Made by a program: the position numbers and the translations under genes
The notes under the pieces: model-generated
Told to the model about the DNA's origin: nothing
The model's input: only the letters and a program-made list of their open reading frames with translations
The model's database searches: none
Part shown: positions 45,552 to 55,415 of the stretch, one piece after another
How positions within the stretch are numbered: position 1 is the first letter of the stretch
Layout: each line of letters opens with the position of its first letter
From: Methylococcus geothermalis
GTDB lineage: Bacteria > Pseudomonadota > Gammaproteobacteria > Methylococcales > Methylococcaceae
Length of the DNA: 64,000 bases
Assembly (NCBI RefSeq): GCF_012769535.1
Contig: NZ_CP046565.1
Span: forward strand, 620,001-684,000
Reading direction: 5' to 3'

Positions 45552-46493
45552 TCAATCGTCCAGTTCCGGAACGTCCCAGTCCGCCGGGCGCGCCTCGCCG
45601 GTCTGGTAGAACTGCTTCACCAGCTTCACGTATTCCAAGAAATCTCTGTTCTCCGTGGCCAGCCGATTGGCCATGTCCCAATCGATCTCGTCACGCTCTC
45701 GGGCCGGAATCAGCACCTGACTGTCGGCAGGGTTGTCCACGTCCAGCTTGATGAAACCGATGCCGTGAGCGGCGAACAGCATCCGCAGCTCCTTGAGCGT
45801 GTCTGTGCCACCGATTTCCGCCGCGACCAGGTAGCCGAAATTGGCCCACGACGAGTTCGACACGGCCTGAAAGAAGCACTCGCGCACGTTCGAACGGTTG
45901 ATCAGCAGCTTGGCCTCGAACGACCACAGCTTGGTGCGTTTGTCGGAATACTGCGTCACGCAGTCGCGCACTTCGCGGTGCCACTCCTTGCCCAAGTCCT
46001 CCATGCCCACCACGTCCGGGTACAGCCAGCGGTTGCCATTTGGCCCGCGCTTGTTCGATGAGCGCTTCTCGTCGATGCGCTTGGAGAAAACGCCAAACTC
46101 CTCCCACAGGTATTGCGAGAGCAGCGGGTACAGAGCGTGCTCGTCAATCTTGAGCTGCCCAGAGTCGGCTGCTGAACTGGCTGCCGCGCCTTCGACCGCA
46201 GCTACCTCCGCGCTGTCCGACTTTTCGGAGTAGTAATACTTGCGCGGACGTCCCTCGGTCGTTTTCAACCCCATCTGTTTATTTTGCAGACGTGGCATTT
46301 GTGAGCTGATTTCCCTGACGATTTGCTGCACGAGATCCGCGTCAGTCTCCAATGCCTGACTGCTGCTTTTCTTAGCCTGACACTCATCGGGGAACGTGGC
46401 AAACACCCACTCGGCGATCTGGCGTGCCGTGTATTTCTCCTCGGGCCGCTCTTTCAAGAAGCCGATGACGGTATTTGCAAGATTCAGCTTCAT
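45552..46493 (-). CDS. HrgA-like protein (COG2958 type) associated with restriction systems
   Basis: About 313 residues. The first ~55 residues form a winged-helix-like domain (TVIGFLKERPEEKYTARQI). The C-terminal part, with LYPLLSQYLWEEF, KRIDEKRSSNKRG and LWSFEAKLLINRSNV, matches HrgA-type proteins linked to restriction-modification loci; the DVVGME...FEAKL pattern could be a PD-(D/E)XK-like core. The ATG at 46493 is eight bases after GGAG. It is the last gene of the hsd operon. Confidence 0.65.
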   Translation of the reverse strand: MKLNLANTVIGFLKERPEEKYTARQIAEWVFATFPDECQAKKSSSQALETDADLVQQIVREISSQMPRLQNKQMGLKTTEGRPRKYYYSEKSDSAEVAAVEGAAASSAADSGQLKIDEHALYPLLSQYLWEEFGVFSKRIDEKRSSNKRGPNGNRWLYPDVVGMEDLGKEWHREVRDCVTQYSDKRTKLWSFEAKLLINRSNVRECFFQAVSNSSWANFGYLVAAEIGGTDTLKELRMLFAAHGIGFIKLDVDNPADSQVLIPARERDEIDWDMANRLATENRDFLEYVKLVKQFYQTGEARPADWDVPELDD

Positions 46494-46512
46494 TTGCATG
46501 TCTCCCATGCCA

Positions 46513-49500
46513 TCACAGACCCACCCCAGCCTGTGGCGGAGCTTTCGGCGGAACCGCACCTGGCTGGTAGGTCACATCGAACACCATGTCCGTCAGCCAG
46601 CGCTTGAAGTTGGGGTTGTCGCTGAACTGCTTGAACAGTTCGGTGTGGTCGGACAGCAGCTCCAGCACCACGCGGTTGAGCGCCTTGTCGTGCTCCAGCT
46701 TGGCGTTCTGCTTGTCGGAGTTGGCCTGCGCGTTCTGGTAGGCCTTGTCCTGCGCCACCCGCGCTGGAATCTCCTCGGTGATGACCTTGCGGATCTTGTC
46801 CTCGTCCTTCCACTCGATGTTGCCGAACAGGTCGTTGAAGGTCTTGATGATCGCGGAGAGTTTGTCGATGTCTGGCTCCCCCTTGCCGCCACCGCTGCCC
46901 GGGGGCACCGGCTCGACGGTGGCGTCGGCATCGTCCATCGCCATCTTCAGCGCGGCTCTGGCTTCCACCCGGTAGCTGTCCATATCGATGGTCTCCAGCA
47001 CCCCCTTGGAGAGGTCTTCCTCCTTGGGCGCGGGCAACTTGGGGATGAGGAAGTTCAGGAAGATCGACAGCTTCTCCCACGCTGGATGACCGTAGCTCAG
47101 AATCGCGGCGAGGAAACCGTAGCTGCGGACGAAGGCCTTGGCTTTCCCCTTGAACTTGACCTGATCGTCCTCGCCGAGCTTGTCGGTGTATTCGGCTACG
47201 CACGCATCGAGGATCGGATCGAGTTTGTCCCGGTCTGCGCCACTCAAGTAAAGCGCCACCAAGTCTTCCACCTGCTGCCAGCTATACACCTGCTGCCCGT
47301 CGAGTTCGGCCTTCAGGTCATGCAGCTTGTTGGCGTCGGTTTCGCCGGTCTGGATGGTGGCGCGGTAGTAATCCTGGAACGCCGCCTTCACCGCCTCGGC
47401 GTTGTCGGCGAAGTCGAGCACGAAGGTGTCGTGCTTCTGTGGATGCGCGCGGTTCAGGCGTGACAGGGTCTGCACTGCCAGCACGCCCGCCAGCGGCTTG
47501 TCCACGTACATCGTGTGCAGCAAGGGTTCGTCAAAGCCGGTGACGAACTTGTTGGCGACGATCAGGAATCGATACGGGTCTTGCTTGAACCGGGCCGGAA
47601 TGTCCTTGCTTGGAAACCCGTTGAGATCGGCCTCGGTCTTCTTCTGCCCGCCGATCTCGAAATCACCCGAGTACGCCACGATGGCCTTGTACGGGCTCTT
47701 GATCTGCGTGAGGTAGTCCGACACTTCGCGCCAGTAGTCGATGGCCCGCGCGATGCCGTTGCACACGATCATCGCCCGCGCCTTGCCGCCGATCTTCTGC
47801 TTGCCCGCCACCTGCGCGACGAAGTGATCGACCATGATCTCGGCCTTGCGGCGAATGGCCTTGTCATGCGATTCGACGTAGTGGCGGATTTTCTTCAGAG
47901 CCTTCACCTTGTCGAATTCCGGGTCGTCTTCCACCGTCTTGGCCACTTGGTAGAAGCTGTCGTAGGGGGTGTAGTTCTCCACCACGTCGAGGATGAACTT
48001 CTCCTGGATGGCCTGCTTGGTGGTGTAGGTCAGTTCTTCGGGCGAGCGGAACTGCACCTTGTCGCCGACCACGGTCTTCTCGCCGAACAACTCCAGCGTC
48101 TTGTTCTTGGGTGTGGCCGTGAATGCGAAGTAGCTGGCGTTGGCCAGCAGCTTGCGCGAGGCGATGCGCTTCTCGATTTCCGCGTTCACCGCATCCTGCG
48201 TGCTGTCCTCCTCGAACGCCTCTTCGGCGTCCTGGCCGCTGGCGTCAGGGGCGGCCGCTTTGCCGCCAAGCGCTTCGTGCATCCGCGCCGTGGTCTTGCC
48301 GCCCTGGCTGGAATGCGCCTCGTCGATCAACAGCGCGAAGCGCTTGCCGGATAGGTCGCCCAGCTCATCGAGGATGAACGGGAATTTCTGCACCGTGGTG
48401 ACGATGATTTTCTTGCCCCGGCGCAGGTACTCGCGCAGCTCCTGTGCGTTGTCGGAGTGGCCGAAGATCGCCGCCACGTGGTCGTAACCCTTGATGGTGC
48501 GGGCAATCTGTGTGTCCAGCGCGCGCCGATCGGTGATGACGATGATGGAGTCGAACTGCGCCGTCAGCGGATCATCCTTGCGGCGCAGCTCCACCAACTG
48601 GTGCGCCAGCCAGGCAATGGTGTTGCTCTTGCCGCTGCCTGCCGAATGCTGGATCAGATAACGCTGGCCCACGCCATCTTCACGGGCGCGGCGCAGCAGG
48701 GCACGCACCGTGCGCAACTGATGAAAGCGCGGGAAGATCTGCTTGCGCTTCTTGCGTTTTTTGCCGCTGGCGTCCGCTTCTTCCTCCTCCACCACCTGGG
48801 CGAAGCTCTCGATGATGTTGGCCAGCGACTCGCGGGTCAGCACCTCTTTCCACAGGTAATCGGTCTTCAAACCATTCGGGTTGGGCGGGTTGCCCGCGCC
48901 GCTGTTGTAGCCCTGATTGAACGGCAAAAACCACGAGGCCTTGCCCTTCAGCTCAGTGCAGAACGCGGCCTCCGCGTCATCGACTGCGATGTGCGCCACG
49001 CAACGCCCCAACTGGAACAGCAGCTCCTGTGGGCTGCGCGTGGTTTGGTACTGAACGATGGCGTCGGCCAGGGTCTGCTTGGTCAGCGAGTTTTTCAGCT
49101 CGAACGTCAGAACCGGCAGACCGTTGATGAAGATCACCAAGTCCAGCTCGTTGCCGGAATCGTTGCTGTAGCGCACCTGCCGGGTGACGCTGAATATGTT
49201 CTTGCCGAAGGCATCCGCTGCGGCGGCATTGCCCGGCGTGGGCAGCAGCTTGTAGAGATCGACGTGTACGGGCCCGTGGCTGACGCCTTTGCGTAGCACG
49301 TCGACCACCCCGCGCTTGGTGATCTCGCCCTGCAGCCGGTGCAGGAACTGGGTGCGTTTGATGCCGTCCGCCGCCAGTTCCAGCGTTTCCACCACCTCGG
49401 GTTGGGTGGCCTGCAAGAAGGCGAGCAACTGCGCCACATCCAGCGCCACATCGCGGTTGTAGTCGCTGGCGCGGCCCTGAACGTAGCCGCCCGGCGCATA

Positions 49501-49617
49501 TACCGCCAGAGGTTCAGCCGCACTCTGTGCGGTCACGGGCGGGGTCTCGCCCATGCCCGTCAGATGGCGCACGATCAAAGCCTCGAGGGCTTTTTCACTG
49601 GTGTCAGTCACGCCCAT
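46513..49617 (-). CDS. hsdR: HsdR, type I restriction endonuclease subunit
   Basis: About 1034 residues. The N-terminal nuclease has the PD-(D/E)XK pattern NELDLVIFINGLPVLTFELKNS. The SF2 helicase motor has Walker A SAGSGKSNT and the DEAH box LLIDEAHSSQ, with FAFTATP and later RecA2 motifs (MYVDKPLAG, QTLSRLNR). It translocates and cuts unmodified DNA together with HsdM and HsdS. I take the ATG at 49617 (AAGG upstream, MGVTDTSEK); 49635 is the alternative. It overlaps the antitoxin gene upstream. Confidence 0.95.
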   Translation of the reverse strand: MGVTDTSEKALEALIVRHLTGMGETPPVTAQSAAEPLAVYAPGGYVQGRASDYNRDVALDVAQLLAFLQATQPEVVETLELAADGIKRTQFLHRLQGEITKRGVVDVLRKGVSHGPVHVDLYKLLPTPGNAAAADAFGKNIFSVTRQVRYSNDSGNELDLVIFINGLPVLTFELKNSLTKQTLADAIVQYQTTRSPQELLFQLGRCVAHIAVDDAEAAFCTELKGKASWFLPFNQGYNSGAGNPPNPNGLKTDYLWKEVLTRESLANIIESFAQVVEEEEADASGKKRKKRKQIFPRFHQLRTVRALLRRAREDGVGQRYLIQHSAGSGKSNTIAWLAHQLVELRRKDDPLTAQFDSIIVITDRRALDTQIARTIKGYDHVAAIFGHSDNAQELREYLRRGKKIIVTTVQKFPFILDELGDLSGKRFALLIDEAHSSQGGKTTARMHEALGGKAAAPDASGQDAEEAFEEDSTQDAVNAEIEKRIASRKLLANASYFAFTATPKNKTLELFGEKTVVGDKVQFRSPEELTYTTKQAIQEKFILDVVENYTPYDSFYQVAKTVEDDPEFDKVKALKKIRHYVESHDKAIRRKAEIMVDHFVAQVAGKQKIGGKARAMIVCNGIARAIDYWREVSDYLTQIKSPYKAIVAYSGDFEIGGQKKTEADLNGFPSKDIPARFKQDPYRFLIVANKFVTGFDEPLLHTMYVDKPLAGVLAVQTLSRLNRAHPQKHDTFVLDFADNAEAVKAAFQDYYRATIQTGETDANKLHDLKAELDGQQVYSWQQVEDLVALYLSGADRDKLDPILDACVAEYTDKLGEDDQVKFKGKAKAFVRSYGFLAAILSYGHPAWEKLSIFLNFLIPKLPAPKEEDLSKGVLETIDMDSYRVEARAALKMAMDDADATVEPVPPGSGGGKGEPDIDKLSAIIKTFNDLFGNIEWKDEDKIRKVITEEIPARVAQDKAYQNAQANSDKQNAKLEHDKALNRVVLELLSDHTELFKQFSDNPNFKRWLTDMVFDVTYQPGAVPPKAPPQAGVGL

Positions 49618-50755
49618 GGCTCGCCTTTTTGACATCAGGCTCGGGATGACTCCAGCGAAAACTTACCTTCAAACCGTTCATCCACGAAGGCGGAATGATT
49701 CTCTCGTGCTGCAGACGGCCCACGACGATGCCAGGATGGATGGACAACGCTTGGGCAAAGGCACGCACGTCGGCCTTGCGCGTGAGACCTTGCAGCACCT
49801 CAATATGCTCTCGAGGGATCAGAAAATCTGCCGCCCACTGGTTGGCCTCGTGCTCGCGCGCGTCGTCGCTTGCAGGCCCATCCGGGTCGTCAAGAAACAC
49901 GGCCTTGCGGTCTTCCGCCGATGTCCCGTGCAACAGGAGATGCGCCGCCTCGTGGAAGAAGGTGAACCAGAAACGGTCGTTGGTTTTACCATAAAGGGAG
50001 AGCTGGATCAGGGGACGCGATGGTGTTAGCCAGCGCGCCACGCCGCTCACATGTGCACGCGGAATGGCGGGTACCAAGACCAACACCACTCCCGCCTCGC
50101 GCAGCAGCCGTTTCATACCTGGCTCGAACACCTGCGGGGGCTCGACCGTGAGGCTGCGGATCTCTCTCAAGGCACGCTCGAAGCGCGCACGGTCAAACTT
50201 GGGACTATCCCAAGCTTCCGCCTGCTTCTCGCCAAGGCGCAGCCAGGTCGCAATCGCGCCAAGGTCACTTTGCTCCTCACGGCTGCGACGGTAATGCGCC
50301 TGCATACCAGGGTATACGACATTCCACTCCTCGGGCGAGGCTACCCCGAAAAAGCGCAGACACGCTTCCACCAGCGCAGGTTTGTGCTTCTCGACCACGC
50401 GCAACTTGGGGATGGCTTCAAATTCCATCAGTTCTTTGAGCGGCAGCTTGTCAAGCCAGTCCGTCCAGCCCGCACAACGTTCCGCAGACTTTTGGCGCTC
50501 CAGCCGCTCACGATAGAGCGCTTCTCGGCGCAGCCAGAAACCCGCCGTGCTGCCGATCACCCGCTCCAAACGGGAAGCCGTCTCTTCGGTGACGGGCGCT
50601 TTGCCGTTGATAAGCTGGCTCACATGCTTCTCGGTGTAGCCGAGGCGGCGCGCCAGTTCGGCCTGCGTCCAGCCGCGTTCTTCCAGCACATCCGCAATGG
50701 TGTCCCCGGGCGGGGAGACCCAGTCGGGTGCAAACGGTGCATCCAGATCAGTCAT
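49604..50755 (-). CDS. higA: HigA-type antitoxin with ImmA/IrrE metallopeptidase domain
   Basis: About 383 residues. An N-terminal XRE helix-turn-helix (GWTQAELARRLGYTEKHVSQL) is typical of HigA. The C-terminal half contains the HEAAH zinc motif of ImmA/IrrE peptidases (FFHEAAHLLLHG) with a downstream EANQWAADFLIP. It overlaps the toxin gene by eight bases and hsdR by 14 bases, so it is translated between hsdS and hsdR. It should repress its operon through the palindrome at 51100. Confidence 0.85.
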   Translation of the reverse strand: MTDLDAPFAPDWVSPPGDTIADVLEERGWTQAELARRLGYTEKHVSQLINGKAPVTEETASRLERVIGSTAGFWLRREALYRERLERQKSAERCAGWTDWLDKLPLKELMEFEAIPKLRVVEKHKPALVEACLRFFGVASPEEWNVVYPGMQAHYRRSREEQSDLGAIATWLRLGEKQAEAWDSPKFDRARFERALREIRSLTVEPPQVFEPGMKRLLREAGVVLVLVPAIPRAHVSGVARWLTPSRPLIQLSLYGKTNDRFWFTFFHEAAHLLLHGTSAEDRKAVFLDDPDGPASDDAREHEANQWAADFLIPREHIEVLQGLTRKADVRAFAQALSIHPGIVVGRLQHERIIPPSWMNGLKVSFRWSHPEPDVKKASHGRD

Positions 50756-51077
50756 GGTAATCCCCAATGTATTCGATACAAACAATAGTCACGACCCGCC
50801 AGTCGATGCCGCCGTCCGCATGGCACGGCACGGGGTCGTTGGCCGGGGTGAAGGTCAATCGCCAACCGCCTGCAAGATTTACCGCGTACTGGCCGGCCAA
50901 ATCTCCGGTGAGGCGGTGGGGGTTGCCGGCAACCAGGTCGGTCACCGACTGCGCCGCCTGCAGGTCACCTAGCCGCGCCCTGAGCTTGCGTGCGCATTCC
51001 GCCCCCAGTTTTTTGCGTGCCACGGCTTCGCACTCGCAGAGCTCGCGCACCTTCTTGTTGCGAAATCTGATCTCCAA
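50748..51077 (-). CDS. higB: RelE/HigB family toxin
   Basis: A 109-residue protein starting MEIRFRNKKVRELCE, then LAGNPHRL-like, LAGQYAVNLAGGWRLTF and CIEYIGDYH, as in HigB/RelE mRNA interferases. The start is a TTG at 51077 with GGAG seven bases upstream; a nearby ATG at 51090 is in another frame. The poor start codon fits a lower level of toxin than antitoxin. Confidence 0.85.
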   Translation of the reverse strand: MEIRFRNKKVRELCECEAVARKKLGAECARKLRARLGDLQAAQSVTDLVAGNPHRLTGDLAGQYAVNLAGGWRLTFTPANDPVPCHADGGIDWRVVTIVCIEYIGDYHD

Positions 51078-51099
51078 ACCAGGGCTCCATTTTAGAAAT

Positions 51100-51118
51100 C
51101 TTTACCAAATAGGTAAAG
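51100..51118. promoter_or_regulatory. Palindromic operator upstream of higBA
   Basis: CTTTACC and GGTAAAG are perfect inverted arms around AAATA, 23 bp upstream of the toxin start. It lies between hsdS and higB, so the toxin-antitoxin pair probably has its own HigA-controlled promoter inside the hsd operon. Confidence 0.65.
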
Positions 51119-51131
51119 ACAACACTCCCCT

Positions 51132-52463
51132 TCAAGCCTCTTCCGGCTCGCCCTCGGCATCGTTTTCATCGTCCCCTTCACTTCCTTCGTCGCTGAGAGC
51201 CGCCAGCTCCTCGTCGCTCACCACGTCGTCCGGGCCGGGTTGCCAGCCGCGCACGTCCACTTGGCCAGTGACCACATCGGCAATCAGGCGGTCGCGGTAT
51301 TCGCGGATCAGCTTGATTTCGTCTTCGGTGCGGGCGATGGCATCATTTACTTCTGCTGTCTCGCTATCAAGCTGATTCGCGATTCGCTCCTGCTCTTCGT
51401 AATCAGGTACCGGCACAAGCGTGTTCAGCGCGTCAGTTCTGTCCAATCCTGGAACCGCCGAATCCTTTGAAATTCGGTCTAGCTGGCACCAAACCAATAG
51501 GTAATAAAGCCATCGAATATTGGCATTCGTGCATTTTCGGTCGACAAAATATGTAGTGTCGATGGCGAACAGGTCTCTCTCGGAATAGTTCACCTTTCCA
51601 AATGAGCCTTTGCGCCCGATTACTATGCATGGGCTTAACGTATTGGCTTTGTCGTGCATACCAACTTGGCCGTTGGAGCCATACACCGGAACATTTCCCT
51701 GACGGCGATTCGCATCTGAAAGTGAGCCCCCATACGTGAATCGACAAACCCATTTAAGGCGTTCTACCTTCCAATGCTCCGGCACCTCGCCCAGCCATTC
51801 GATACCGGACGGTTTGAGCGGGACGGAAGGGTCGAGGCCGCGGGTGACGGCGTGGTCGATGATGCGCAGCTTCTGCTCGGTGAGCAGCTTGATCAACTCG
51901 CGCTTGGCCTTGATGAAGCGGGCGATATGCGCATCCTGCGCACGCAGGTAGGCGACGATCTGGTCTTGCTCGGGGCGCGGGGGCACGAGCGAGGGCATCT
52001 GCTTGAAGGATTCCCAATACAGCCGGTTGCGATCCGCCACGATGCCACGCGAGAACTTGTTGACCTCCTGCATGTACGCTGCCGTGCGGAACAGGTAGCT
52101 GTAGTAACTGCTGTTGGCCTCGTCGTAGGGTTTCACCACGACATACGCCGGGCTGACCAGCCCATCGACGGGCGCGGGTCCGACCGCGCCTTGCCACATC
52201 CGCATCATGTTGTAGACAATGTCGCCTTTGACTGCGCGTTTGTATTTCTCCTTCTGGCTCATCACCTGCTTGCGCTTCAGGTTTTCCATGTCACGCACAC
52301 GCACGCCGGTGCGCAGCGACACTTCCAGAATCGGCAGATCTGGGAAGCCCGTTTCGACGCGATGACCGAACAGGCGACCGTTGCGCAGCACCTGCCAGCC
52401 CTCGGGCAGCTGTGGAGCCCACGGCAACCCGGAAAGTAAGTAGGTCGGGTAGGCGCGAGCCAT
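51132..52463 (-). CDS. hsdS: HsdS, type I specificity subunit
   Basis: 443 residues with two target recognition domains, each followed by a conserved helix: PRPEQDQIVAYLRAQDAHI (first) and YEEQERIANQLDSETAEV (second). The C-terminal ~35 residues are strongly acidic. It selects the two half-sites bound by the complex. The ATG overlaps the hsdM stop by one base (TGATG), so the two are coupled. Confidence 0.93.
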   Translation of the reverse strand: MARAYPTYLLSGLPWAPQLPEGWQVLRNGRLFGHRVETGFPDLPILEVSLRTGVRVRDMENLKRKQVMSQKEKYKRAVKGDIVYNMMRMWQGAVGPAPVDGLVSPAYVVVKPYDEANSSYYSYLFRTAAYMQEVNKFSRGIVADRNRLYWESFKQMPSLVPPRPEQDQIVAYLRAQDAHIARFIKAKRELIKLLTEQKLRIIDHAVTRGLDPSVPLKPSGIEWLGEVPEHWKVERLKWVCRFTYGGSLSDANRRQGNVPVYGSNGQVGMHDKANTLSPCIVIGRKGSFGKVNYSERDLFAIDTTYFVDRKCTNANIRWLYYLLVWCQLDRISKDSAVPGLDRTDALNTLVPVPDYEEQERIANQLDSETAEVNDAIARTEDEIKLIREYRDRLIADVVTGQVDVRGWQPGPDDVVSDEELAALSDEGSEGDDENDAEGEPEEA

Positions 52464-54853
52464 CACGCGCCCCCCACAATCTTGTGTAACAACCCTTCGC
52501 TCTCCTGCATCACCCGCAGGATGTCGGCGCGGATCTCTTCAAGCGACCGCAGCGGCGTGGGCTTGTAGAAGTAGCGGGCAAACGAAATCTCGTAGCCGAT
52601 CTGGGTCTTGTCCGTGGCGATCCAGGCGTCCGGCGCGTGCGGCAGCACTTCGCGCTCGAAAAAGGCGTCGATGCCGCCCGGCTCTTTCAACGGCACCTGC
52701 TCGGTGTCGCGTAGCTCGCTGTCGGGTTCGTACTCGACCATGAAGCGATCCTTGCCCACTGTTTCGAGGTACGCGCCATCGAAGCCGGGCTCAAAGTATT
52801 CCCCTGCCTTGAGCTTGGTGCGGCGGGCAATGACTGGTGGCGCTGTTTCGTCACGCCAACTCACCGCCTTGTAGAGGGTCTTTTTCTCGGCTGCGCTCAA
52901 GCTCTCGCCCAGCAACTTCAGCGCTGCATCGAAGCGGGCGCGAAATACGTTGTGGTCGTCGAACACGGCGCTGCCCAATGCCTGTTGGACCCGCTTTGCC
53001 ACCTCCATCAGCGCCTTGTCACGCTGCCAGGTCGCGGCGTCGAGCAGCTTCTTGCGCCGCTTGGCGGGCACGGCTTTGCGGGTGGCGGGGGCATCAAAGT
53101 CATCGCTGCTGTCGCTGTCTTCGCCGTCGTCGTCTTCGTTCTCGTCCTCGCCCTCGCCTTTCAGCCACGCCTCGATGGCCGGTTTGCGCTTGGCGAACTC
53201 GGTATAGAGCGCCTCGCCGTGAGTGGCGTAGATCTCGGCGCGCAGCGCCTCATCGCCGGAGGCAAACCGCAGGGACTCGATGCGCTCGTCGGAGAGCTGG
53301 CTTTTCAGGCGCAGCGGGCGCTCGACGGTGATCTTCCAGTAGCCGAAGTCCTGGGTGTCGAACCATTTGGACTGGGCGGTTTCTTGTGCCTTGCCGAGGT
53401 AGAGGTCGAGGATGCGCTGGATGTCTCCCGCCGAGAGTTCGCAGTTCTTCTTGCCGAGGTTGCGGCGCAGCGGCTGGAACCAGCCGCTGGCATCGATCAG
53501 TTGCACCTTGCCCTTGCGGTGCTCTGCTTTCTTGTTGGCCAGCACCCAGATGTAGGTGGCGATGCCGGTGTTGTAGAAGATGTTGAGCGGCAGGGCGATG
53601 ATGGCTTCGAGCCAGTCGTTCTCCAGCACCCAGCGTCGGATGTTGCTCTCGCCCTGACCCGCGTCGCCGGTGAACAGTGCCGAGCCGTTGTGCACAACCG
53701 CGATGCGGCTGCCCAACGGCGTGTTGTGCTTCATCTTCTGCAGCTTGTTCACCTGGAACATGAGCTGCCCGTCGCTGGAACGGGTGATGAGCTTGAACTC
53801 GTTGTTGCCCGCATGGCTGACGATGAAGCGCGGGTCGTTGAAGTCATTCTTGCCGCCCATGCGCTCCAGATCGGTCTTCCAACTCTTGCCGTAGGGCGGG
53901 TTGGAGATCATGAAGTCGAATTGGCGCGAACGGAACTGATCGTTGGACAAGGTGGATTTGTCCGCGCCACCGACGATGTTCTCGGCTTCCGCGCCTTCGC
54001 CCTTCAAAAGCAGGTCGGCCTTGCAGATGGCGTAGGTTTCGTCGCTGATCTCCTGCCCGAACAGGTGAATGGACACCTCCTTGCCATGCTGCTCGGCCAG
54101 TTCGAGCAACACTTCCTCGGCCACGGTGAGCATGCCACCGGTGCCGCAGGCGCCGTCGTAGAGCGAGTAGGTGCTGGACTCGATCTTGTCGGCCACCGGC
54201 AGGAACAGCAGCTTGGCCATGAGCTGCACCACATCGCGCGGGGTGAAGTGTTCGCCGGCCTCTTCGTTGTTGTCTTCGTTGAAGCGGCGGATCAGCTCCT
54301 CGAACACCGTGCCCATGCCGTGGTTGTCCAGCGCGGGCAGCTTGATGCGGCCGTCGGCATCCTTCACGGGTAGCGGCGACAGGTTGACCTCGGGGTCGAG
54401 GAAGTCGTCGATCAGGTAGCCCAGGACGTGGGAATCCACCAGCTTCTGAATCTGGTTGCGGAAGTTGAACTTGGTGAGGATTTCCTGCACGTTGGGCGAA
54501 AAGCCGTCCAGATACGCAATGAAGTCATCGCGCAGGCGCTGGCCTTGGCTGCTTCCCTTGAGCTTGGCCAGGGTGAATTCCGAGACGTTGTAAAACGCCT
54601 GGCCTGCCGCCATGCGCAGTGCGCCGTCCTGTTCGGCCACCTTGTGGGTGTCCAGGAACTTCTTGCGCTCCAGCACCGCGTCCTTCGTGGATTCGAGTAC
54701 GGCATCGAGCCGCCGCAGCACGGTGAAGGGCAGGATGACGTCGCGGTACTTGCCGCGCACATAGACGTCGCGCAGGCGGTCATCGGCAATGTTCCAGATG
54801 AAGTCGGAGATCCACTTGATCTGGCTTTGGTCTTGTTGTTGTTTCTTCTGCAT
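52463..54853 (-). CDS. hsdM: HsdM, type I DNA methyltransferase subunit
   Basis: 796 residues. The N-terminal helical domain is followed by the adenine-methyltransferase core: SAM motif YDGACGTGGML and catalytic NPPY in ISNPPYGKSW. HFTPRDVVQLM is typical of HsdM. A long C-terminal extension (about residues 560-796) contains an acidic linker (ENEDDDGEDSDSSDDFD) and a basic segment, which is larger than in classic ~520-residue HsdM. The ATG at 54853 is used; earlier frames lack family sequence. Confidence 0.95.
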   Translation of the reverse strand: MQKKQQQDQSQIKWISDFIWNIADDRLRDVYVRGKYRDVILPFTVLRRLDAVLESTKDAVLERKKFLDTHKVAEQDGALRMAAGQAFYNVSEFTLAKLKGSSQGQRLRDDFIAYLDGFSPNVQEILTKFNFRNQIQKLVDSHVLGYLIDDFLDPEVNLSPLPVKDADGRIKLPALDNHGMGTVFEELIRRFNEDNNEEAGEHFTPRDVVQLMAKLLFLPVADKIESSTYSLYDGACGTGGMLTVAEEVLLELAEQHGKEVSIHLFGQEISDETYAICKADLLLKGEGAEAENIVGGADKSTLSNDQFRSRQFDFMISNPPYGKSWKTDLERMGGKNDFNDPRFIVSHAGNNEFKLITRSSDGQLMFQVNKLQKMKHNTPLGSRIAVVHNGSALFTGDAGQGESNIRRWVLENDWLEAIIALPLNIFYNTGIATYIWVLANKKAEHRKGKVQLIDASGWFQPLRRNLGKKNCELSAGDIQRILDLYLGKAQETAQSKWFDTQDFGYWKITVERPLRLKSQLSDERIESLRFASGDEALRAEIYATHGEALYTEFAKRKPAIEAWLKGEGEDENEDDDGEDSDSSDDFDAPATRKAVPAKRRKKLLDAATWQRDKALMEVAKRVQQALGSAVFDDHNVFRARFDAALKLLGESLSAAEKKTLYKAVSWRDETAPPVIARRTKLKAGEYFEPGFDGAYLETVGKDRFMVEYEPDSELRDTEQVPLKEPGGIDAFFEREVLPHAPDAWIATDKTQIGYEISFARYFYKPTPLRSLEEIRADILRVMQESEGLLHKIVGGA

Positions 54854-54856
54854 CGA

Positions 54857-55221
54857 TACGTTCCTCAGCTCGCCGCCGTGCCAGTGGCGACGGCGAGATT
54901 CCAATGGTCTTTGAGGACGCCCACAAGGCGTTTCTGGCGTTCGGCCAGAAGCGTGGGTGTCCACTACTCGTTTTCTGCTCTGACTTCCTGCGTCAGCACG
55001 AAGGGCGACGCGGTGCCCTTGCTCTTGGAGTACACGTTCTTCTTCTCGGCAAAGTCGTACTCGCTGGCGGCGGCCCTCCAGTTTACGCCCCTCAAAATGG
55101 GCGCTGGCGCAAGCCTCCATTCTAGGGAGCCATCGAAGTTGTAACGCGCCAAGGCGATTGGGACATGAGAAATCTGAGGATAGCGTGCGGCGAATCCAGC
55201 TGCCACCAGTGGGATTGACAT
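54857..55221 (-). pseudogene. Interrupted small ORF upstream of hsdM
   Basis: The minus strand reads 85 codons from 55221, ending ...LTQEVRAENE and TAG at 54966-54964. The same frame then continues with TLLAERQKRLVGVLKDH to a TGA just before hsdM. Codon use after about 55090 looks like coding sequence. It may be a small gene broken by one nonsense mutation, or chance. No family recognised. The rest of the 562-bp space up to 55415 shows no other feature. Confidence 0.3.
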
Positions 55222-55415
55222 CCCCGCGTCAACCGAATGCGCAGGAAATGTGCGGCCGTCCAGACGGAGCAGGGGTCTTACGGTGGCGTTGGCTCTGTGC
55301 TACGGTGCCAAGCCTGGCTAGGGTTCGTTTGAAGAAAAGAAAGGGGGACGCTTCGACCATGAAAACGCGGCTCCAAAACTTAGCCTGTCATGCCATCCAA
55401 TGAGGGAGGTCTGCA

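Noticed and set aside
52952-54373. 473-codon open frame antisense to hsdM
   Set aside because: Shadow of hsdM; no motif or ribosome-binding site.
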